From Candidatus Ethanoperedens thermophilum (GTDB lineage Archaea; Halobacteriota; Methanosarcinia; Methanosarcinales; EX4572-44), in assembly GCA_012910725.1 (NCBI GenBank), contig WNEG01000083.1, positions 12,512 to 22,417 of the forward strand: a stretch of 9,906 nucleotides of DNA, read 5' to 3'. The notes under the pieces are model-generated. The model was not told the DNA's origin and made no database searches. It was given only the letters and a program-made list of their open reading frames with translations. The position numbers were made by a program, and so were the translations under genes. Each line of letters opens with the position of its first letter. Within the stretch, counting starts at the first letter, position 1. Of this stretch, positions 5,580 to 9,906 are shown in pieces.

Positions 5580-7044
5580 GATATTTCTCTCCTTTTTGAA
5601 TCAATCTGTTAATGCCTTCAATCACAGCTTCAACCGATGCCATTATAATATCTGCTCGTGCGCCTCTTGCTGTTATTATTTTATCATCCTTACCAAGTTT
5701 TACCCATACCTCAACAAGAGCATCAGTACCACCTGTTATCGCATCCACATGATACTCCTCAAGCCGTATGTCAGCAATGCCAGAGATCGCTTTTCTAAGT
5801 GCGTTGATGGCAGCATCCACAGGACCAAGACCAGTAGCAGCTTCGAGAATTTCATCATCACCAACCCGAAGTTTGAGAGATGCTGTAGGTGTTACTTTAT
5901 TTCCTGAAACCACGGTGAACTCCTCCATCTTCACTGCTGCCTCTTGATAAATGCCAAGTACGGTCTCGGCAATGCTCTGCATGTCAGCATCAGTCACCCG
6001 CTTACCAGCATCACCAAGTTCTTTCACACGGCGTAATACTTCATCAAGCTGCGGCTGTGTCGTCTCAAGTCCAAGCTCACGAAGAAACATTATAATAGAG
6101 GCTCTGCCTGTGTGTTTTCCAAACACGATGCGCCGTTTGCGTCCTACCATCTCAGGCATGATGGGCTCGTAAGTTGACGAATCAGCCATTAAGCCGTGTA
6201 CGTGAATACCAGACTCATGAGTGAAGGCACTATCACCAACAATCGCTTTGTTGTTGGACACAGGGATATTGGTAAGCCTGCTCACAAGTCTTGATATAGA
6301 ATACAGCTTACTGCATTCAATCCCTGTTCTATAGTTATACAGTGATTCAAGTACCACAACCAGTTCTTCGAGAGCTGTATTTCCTGCACGTTCTCCAAGA
6401 CCGTTTACTGTCACGTGTGCCTCGGATGCACCTGCTCTAAGTGCTGCTATGGTATTAGAAGTTGCAAGCCCAAAATCATTATGACAATGAATGCTTATTG
6501 GTGCTGCGAGTTTTGAAAACTCTGTAAACAGCTCGTATGTTTTCTCAGGCAGAAGCACCCCGACCGTATCGCAGAAGCACAATCTATCAGCACCAGCGTC
6601 AATGCCAGCTTTATAAAGAGTGGTCAGGTAATTAATATCTGCGCGTGAGGCATCCTCACCGCTGAGCTCAACGATCAGACCATGCTGCTTTGCAAACTCC
6701 ACCATCTCAACCGATTCGGAAAGCACCATATCACGGGTTTTTTTCAGCTTCCGCTCGATGTGAAGATCTGATACAGGCACTACCAGGTGAATAGAATCCA
6801 CATCACAGCCTGCTGCAAGCTCAATATCCTCTTTACGGATACGACAGTAGCTGCAAATCTCAGCATTAAGTCCCTCTCTTGCAACCTTTTTTATTGCTTC
6901 TTGCTCAACCTTTGAGGTAATAGCAGATCCTGCTTCGATAATGTTAACGCCAATATCGTCAAGCTTTCGAGCTATCAGAAGCTTCTCTTCTGCCGCCAGT
7001 GATACGCCAGGCGTCTGTTCACCATCTCTGAGAGTGGTATCCAA
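5569..7044 (-). CDS. cimA: (R)-citramalate synthase (2-isopropylmalate synthase family)
   Basis: Condenses acetyl-CoA with pyruvate to (R)-citramalate, the first step of the threonine-independent route to 2-oxobutyrate and isoleucine. The LeuA-type reaction on 2-oxoisovalerate is the alternative. The TIM-barrel domain carries TTLRDGEQ (3-10), the IEAGSAITSK segment (36-45) and the metal-binding HCHND (186-190). The C-terminal regulatory domain (about 375-483) contains GPVDAAINALRKAISG and GGTDAL. The IEAGSAITSK segment and overall match to the Methanocaldococcus CimA I remember, together with the ilvB-ilvN neighbours, favour CimA; the substrate is not proven. The first start codon in frame is the TTG at 7044, which has no ribosome binding site and cuts into the first barrel strand; in-frame codons upstream (VNISF) look coding. 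An ATG at 7084 with GGTG upstream is out of frame by one base. The N-terminus as given is therefore probably short. Confidence 0.88.
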   Translation of the reverse strand: MDTTLRDGEQTPGVSLAAEEKLLIARKLDDIGVNIIEAGSAITSKVEQEAIKKVAREGLNAEICSYCRIRKEDIELAAGCDVDSIHLVVPVSDLHIERKLKKTRDMVLSESVEMVEFAKQHGLIVELSGEDASRADINYLTTLYKAGIDAGADRLCFCDTVGVLLPEKTYELFTEFSKLAAPISIHCHNDFGLATSNTIAALRAGASEAHVTVNGLGERAGNTALEELVVVLESLYNYRTGIECSKLYSISRLVSRLTNIPVSNNKAIVGDSAFTHESGIHVHGLMADSSTYEPIMPEMVGRKRRIVFGKHTGRASIIMFLRELGLETTQPQLDEVLRRVKELGDAGKRVTDADMQSIAETVLGIYQEAAVKMEEFTVVSGNKVTPTASLKLRVGDDEILEAATGLGPVDAAINALRKAISGIADIRLEEYHVDAITGGTDALVEVWVKLGKDDKIITARGARADIIMASVEAVIEGINRLIQKGEKYRDK

Positions 7045-7132
7045 AAAACTAATATTAACAAATAAAACGATCCCTTCTTTCCATATTTCAACACCACGGT
7101 TTAAGTTGTGAACATAGTCGTATACAAGCCAT

Positions 7133-7143
7133 CATATAAAAAA
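7133..7143 (-). promoter_or_regulatory. Candidate TATA box for the cimA-ilvB-ilvN operon
   Basis: Minus strand TTTTTTATATG. Archaeal initiation lies about 25 bases downstream of TATA, which would be near 7112. This leaves about 28 bases of leader before the ATG at 7084 and about 68 before the TTG at 7044; the former fits a usual short archaeal leader with GGTG as ribosome binding site. Confidence 0.45.
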
Positions 7144-7331
7144 CTAACGAAAATTTAGTAATGTCCTGGCGAGGCTGTCAAATTACTTCTGTTGCATCTC
7201 CATAATCTCGTTTGAATGATCAATTCCGCTCAGGAAAATCTATATCAACAAGAACGTGTTATGTAAACATAGATAGAAAGTAACCAATCTGGAAAGATAG
7301 AGAATAAAAGATGGAATAAACCTGTTGTTTA

Positions 7332-7339
7332 TTTTATAG
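7332..7339 (+). promoter_or_regulatory. Candidate TATA box for the rps17e-dapA-dapB operon
   Basis: TTTTATAG within a longer T/A stretch (7328-7338). Initiation about 25 bases downstream falls near 7361, just before the GAGGTG ribosome binding site at 7363-7368 and 15 bases before the ATG of rps17e, a consistent arrangement. Confidence 0.45.
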
Positions 7340-7375
7340 ACAGGAATAGCCCATCATTTTTTGAGGTGTTATTTT

Positions 7376-7585
7376 ATGGGAAATGTTAGACAATCGTACA
7401 TCAAAAATCTTGCAGCAAAACTAATTCTGGACTATGACGATGAATTCAGTACAGATTTTGAAGAGAACAAACACAAGGTCACTGAATACACAAATGTCAA
7501 AAGCAAAGTCATCCGCAACCGTGTAGCAGGTTATATTGTTCGGCAAAAATGTATACAATTAAGAACAAAGGTTCCCCAGGTGTGA
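7376..7585 (+). CDS. rps17e: 30S ribosomal protein S17e
   Basis: Small-subunit ribosomal protein found in archaea and eukaryotes, not in bacteria. The N-terminus MGNVRQSYIKNLAAKLI and the blocks FSTDFEENK, TNVKSK and VIRNRVAGYIVR are the family signature. It has 69 residues against the usual 60-70 for archaea; the last dozen residues after AGYIVR are variable. The ATG at 7376 is chosen over an upstream TTG because GAGGTG (7363-7368) precedes it by 7 bases. The stop (TGA 7583-7585) is fused to the dapA start region, so ribosomes finishing S17e can reinitiate on dapA. As a high-demand translation gene at the head of a lysine operon it may set the expression of dapA and dapB. Confidence 0.95.
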   Translation: MGNVRQSYIKNLAAKLILDYDDEFSTDFEENKHKVTEYTNVKSKVIRNRVAGYIVRQKCIQLRTKVPQV

Positions 7586-7587
7586 TG

Positions 7588-8460
7588 ATGTTTGAAGGAG
7601 TAATCCCGGCAATCATCACTCCTTTTACAAGGAGAGGTCAAATAGATATTGAAGGTCTTGCTAAAAATATTCAATTCTTATCAAAGACCGGAATCTCAGG
7701 CATCGTACCTTGCGGCACCACTGGGGAATCTGCAACACTCAGCATGGAAGAACATGATGAGGTTATTGACTGTGTGATCGAACATGCAACCGTGCCAGTA
7801 ATTGCCGGTACTGGTTCAAACAACACGACCGAAGCAGTTAAACTGACGAAATATGCAGAAGATGCTGGTGCGGACGCGGCACTGCTGATAACACCATACT
7901 ACAACAAACCAAATACAGCAGGGCTTATAAAGCATTTTACTGTAATTGCAGAGAGCGTTAAAATTCCAATTATTCTCTACAATGTCCCGGGCAGGACAAA
8001 ATTAAACATGACGCCTGAAGTGACGGCAGAGCTTGCAGCAATCAGTAACATCATCGGGATAAAAGAAGCAAGCGGGGATTTATCCCAGGTATCAGAGACA
8101 ATCGAGCTTACTCAAGACATGGATTTTACTGTTTTTTCAGGGGATGATGCACTCACTCTTCCTATCATGAGCATTGGTGGCTGTGGAGTTATATCAGTGG
8201 CGGCAAACGTTGTACCAGAGAAAGTGGTGGCACTGTTCAAAGCATTTGATGAAGGCGATTTAAGCAAGGCACAAAAAATCCACTATGAGCTTGCACCGCT
8301 TATTAGAACACTATTTCTTGAAACAAATCCGATACCTGTTAAAATGGCAATGGAACTCTGCAATCTTGCGAGCGGATACCTGCGGCTTCCTTTATATCGC
8401 TGCACACTCCAGACAGAACAGGCACTTAAACACGCATTAACCAATCTTGGAGTACTATGA
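7588..8460 (+). CDS. dapA: 4-hydroxy-tetrahydrodipicolinate synthase
   Basis: Condenses pyruvate with aspartate semialdehyde, the first committed step of the diaminopimelate route to lysine. It is a TIM-barrel aldolase of 290 residues, the standard length. Visible are GVIPAIITPF at 4-13, the substrate loop GTTGES at 43-48, YNVPGRT at 131-137 with the catalytic Tyr131, and the Schiff-base Lys159 in GIKEAS. Two adjacent ATGs (7585, 7588) compete. I favour 7588, which stands 5 bases after AGGTG (7578-7582); 7585 would share its first base with the rps17e stop. A further in-frame ATG at 7549 lies inside rps17e and adds residues foreign to the family. The gene ends in a four-base overlap with dapB. 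The dapB neighbour favours DapA over related N-acetylneuraminate lyases or KDG aldolases. Confidence 0.96.
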   Translation: MFEGVIPAIITPFTRRGQIDIEGLAKNIQFLSKTGISGIVPCGTTGESATLSMEEHDEVIDCVIEHATVPVIAGTGSNNTTEAVKLTKYAEDAGADAALLITPYYNKPNTAGLIKHFTVIAESVKIPIILYNVPGRTKLNMTPEVTAELAAISNIIGIKEASGDLSQVSETIELTQDMDFTVFSGDDALTLPIMSIGGCGVISVAANVVPEKVVALFKAFDEGDLSKAQKIHYELAPLIRTLFLETNPIPVKMAMELCNLASGYLRLPLYRCTLQTEQALKHALTNLGVL

Positions 8461-9260
8461 TACAAGCAGCAGTAACCGGTGCCTGTGGACGCATGGGCAC
8501 ACTCATAATGAGTAACATTCTCCAGGCAGACGATATGGAACTGGCAGCAGGATTCGACTTTGTGCGAGTTGGTGAGGATATCGGAAGCGTTGTTGGTGGG
8601 GATACACCTGGCATAAGCGTAACTTCTCCAGATAACCTTGAATCCGAGCTTGCAAAAACCATGCCTGACGTGTTAATTGATTTTACCATTGCACAGGCAG
8701 CAGTTAAAACCATTGAAACTGCATGCAAGTGTGGGGTTAATCTTGTGGTTGGTACCACCGGCTTTACAGCAGAACAGCAGAAGCAAAACATGGAAAATAT
8801 AACAAAAGCAGGCATAAAAGCGGTGATAGCCCCCAATTTCTCAATTGGAGTAAATGTATTCCTGAAACTCCTGGAAGAAGCTTCAAAACACCTTTACAAC
8901 TATGATATCGAGATTATCGAAGCGCATCACAACCAGAAAAAAGATGCACCAAGCGGAACAGCAATAAAAGCGGCCGAGGTGATAAACCAGCAGATCGGAG
9001 TGCAAAAACCTGTTATATATGGACGTGAAGGTTTTTCCCCGCGCGGGTCTGAAATTGCCATCCATGCACTCAGGGGCGGAGATATTGTTGGAGATCATAC
9101 TGTGCTGTTTGCGGGAGACGGGGAACGTATCGTAATAAAACATCAGGCACACAGCAGGCAATCCTTTGCAGCAGGCGCTATAACAGCAGTCAGATGGCTG
9201 TGTTCCCAGCAAAACATCCCAAAAGGAGTGTATGGGATGAAGGATGTATTGAAGCTCTAA
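8457..9260 (+). CDS. dapB: 4-hydroxy-tetrahydrodipicolinate reductase
   Basis: Reduces the DapA product to tetrahydrodipicolinate with NAD(P)H, the second step of the lysine/diaminopimelate route. The N-terminal Rossmann fold shows VTGACGRMG (6-14) as the nucleotide-binding glycine motif and VVGTTGF at 97-103. The catalytic and substrate-binding segment HHNQKKDAPSGTA spans 157-169, with the His157-His158 pair and Lys162. APNFSIGVN (125-133) is the usual domain junction. Its 267 residues are typical. The ATG overlaps the dapA stop (ATGA), with GGAG (8449-8452) just upstream, so the pair is translationally coupled. No aminotransferase (DapL) or epimerase gene follows within the window; the next gene is hisS. 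Confidence 0.97.
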   Translation: MIQAAVTGACGRMGTLIMSNILQADDMELAAGFDFVRVGEDIGSVVGGDTPGISVTSPDNLESELAKTMPDVLIDFTIAQAAVKTIETACKCGVNLVVGTTGFTAEQQKQNMENITKAGIKAVIAPNFSIGVNVFLKLLEEASKHLYNYDIEIIEAHHNQKKDAPSGTAIKAAEVINQQIGVQKPVIYGREGFSPRGSEIAIHALRGGDIVGDHTVLFAGDGERIVIKHQAHSRQSFAAGAITAVRWLCSQQNIPKGVYGMKDVLKL

Positions 9261-9264
9261 GATT

Positions 9265-9279
9265 TTAACAAGTTGTTAA
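9265..9279. promoter_or_regulatory. Perfect 15-bp palindrome between dapB and hisS
   Basis: TTAACAA-G-TTGTTAA, seven-base arms around one central base, in the 34-bp gap. An AT-rich tract with a T5 run follows (9285-9289). It could be an operator, part of a promoter for hisS, or a weak terminator for dapB. With no clear ribosome binding site before hisS, a promoter giving a near-leaderless mRNA is conceivable. Confidence 0.35.
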
Positions 9280-9294
9280 TTAAATTTTTAGTGC

Positions 9295-9906
9295 ATGGTA
9301 AAGATTAACCGACCACGAGGCACAAGGGATTTTTTGCCTGAAGAGATGAGGCTCAGGCGTGCTATTGAAACCGAACTTAGAGATGTTGTAAAACGGTGGG
9401 GTTACAATGAGGTTAAAACCCCAACATTTGAGCAGCTCAAACTTTTTACAGTTAAATCAGGTGATATGATTCTTGACGAGATCTACAATTTTACCGATAA
9501 AGGAGATCGGGAAATGGCTCTTCGTCCAGAGTTAACAGCACCTGTAATGCGCCTGTACGTCGAAGCTCTTCAAGTATCAGCAAAACCCTGCAAGCTGTTC
9601 TATTTTGATAATTGTTTTAGATACGAGCGTCCACAGAAGGGACGTTTCAGAGAGTTCTGGCAGTTTGGTGTGGAGTTGATTGGAAGCAATCATCCTGAAG
9701 CTGAAGCTGAGGTTATTGCACTTGCTGTAGAGATGCTCTCAAGTGCTGGAGTTGAAGGCGAACTTCATGTAGGGCATCTTGGCATCATCCGTACGATCAC
9801 TGGCATGCTTGATTCTGAACAGCAGGCTGTGATCATGCATCTTGTAGATAAAAAAGACGAGCTTGCACTCAAGAGCTATCTTGAAGAAATTGATGCGTCG
9901 ATGCCG
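9295..9906 (+). CDS. hisS: Histidyl-tRNA synthetase, N-terminal part (runs off the window)
   Basis: Class II aminoacyl-tRNA synthetase that charges tRNA-His. The first 204 codons are present without a stop. The start MVKINRPRGTRDFLPEEM carries the PRGTRDFLP signature of HisRS. The class II motif 2 region is clear: RPELTAPVMRLYVEAL, then FYFDNCFRYERPQKGRFREF and WQFGVELIG. The ATG at 9295 has no obvious ribosome binding site; it is chosen because the family starts within a few residues of the RPRGTRD segment. It follows dapB by 34 bases with a palindrome between, so it may be cotranscribed or have its own promoter. HisZ, the regulatory paralogue, is unlikely given the intact motif 2, but the HisRS-specific C-terminal motifs lie outside the window. 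Confidence 0.95.
   Translation, partial: MVKINRPRGTRDFLPEEMRLRRAIETELRDVVKRWGYNEVKTPTFEQLKLFTVKSGDMILDEIYNFTDKGDREMALRPELTAPVMRLYVEALQVSAKPCKLFYFDNCFRYERPQKGRFREFWQFGVELIGSNHPEAEAEVIALAVEMLSSAGVEGELHVGHLGIIRTITGMLDSEQQAVIMHLVDKKDELALKSYLEEIDASMP

Larger units (their letters stand above)
7045..7375. other. Divergent intergenic region between cimA and rps17e
   Basis: AT-rich 331 bp between two outward-reading operons. It contains a TATA-like box for each side (listed separately) and the probable 5' coding end of cimA (7045-7084). The middle, about 7145-7320, holds no recognisable gene or RNA. A near-perfect dyad TATGT-AA-ACATA lies at 7260-7271 and the imperfect direct repeat AGATAGA(A/G) at about 7271 and 7294; either could be an operator, but both are short enough to arise by chance in such sequence. 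Confidence 0.6.

Noticed and set aside
7090..7137. Possible 15-codon leader peptide before cimA (MMACIRLCSQLKPWC)
   Set aside because: Its ATG lies within the proposed TATA box, upstream of the expected transcription start, has no run of regulatory Ile/Leu/Val codons and no terminator/antiterminator pair follows.
7549..7587. Upstream in-frame ATG extending dapA by 13 codons
   Set aside because: Sits inside rps17e and adds residues not found in DapA; the AGGTG site favours the start at 7588.

Overview
The window reads as part of an archaeal chromosome, most likely a methanogen or methanotrophic (ANME-type) member of the Methanomicrobia/Methanosarcinales. The evidence is ribosomal protein S17e (absent from bacteria), a citramalate synthase of the methanogen type upstream of ilvB-ilvN, a DEAD-box helicase whose C-terminal tail resembles methanogen enzymes, TATA-like promoters, and HEPN/MNT and RelE-type toxin-antitoxin genes of the kind common in archaea. 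The lineage is inferred from memory of the families, without a database search.

Layout. A DEAD-box RNA helicase runs on + (133-1434). A small membrane-protein gene on - (1355-1786) meets it tail to tail. A minus-strand cluster of toxin-antitoxin genes follows (about 1940-3107): a HEPN protein with its MNT nucleotidyltransferase, and a RelE-like toxin with its antitoxin. About 250 bp without a recognisable gene (3108-3379, GC-rich in the middle) leads to a minus-strand branched-chain amino-acid operon read cimA-ilvB-ilvN (7044 down to 3380). A 331-bp divergent intergenic region (7045-7375) carries candidate promoters for both sides. On +, rps17e-dapA-dapB are tightly coupled (7376-9260), followed 34 bp later by the start of hisS, which runs off the window.

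How the genes work together. CimA, acetolactate synthase (IlvB+IlvN) and the absent later enzymes (IlvC, IlvD, IlvE) supply isoleucine and valine; the pyruvate-derived 2-oxobutyrate route starts at CimA. DapA and DapB start the diaminopimelate route to lysine. S17e and HisRS tie the right-hand cluster to translation.

Most notable is the toxin-antitoxin island between two conserved housekeeping blocks, where decay is visible. The HEPN gene has a one-base frameshift near its 3' end, the RelE toxin loses its C-terminal half to unrelated sequence, and the membrane-protein gene has a suspicious long tail. A related structured element sits directly downstream of both toxin-antitoxin modules, in the same orientation. 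One copy begins with an integron attC-like GCCTAACAAAG and is followed 111 bp on by a GTTRRRY box, so a decayed cassette-like array is a testable but unproven reading. A second point is that cimA lacks a convincing start codon and may carry a single-base insertion near its 5' end.
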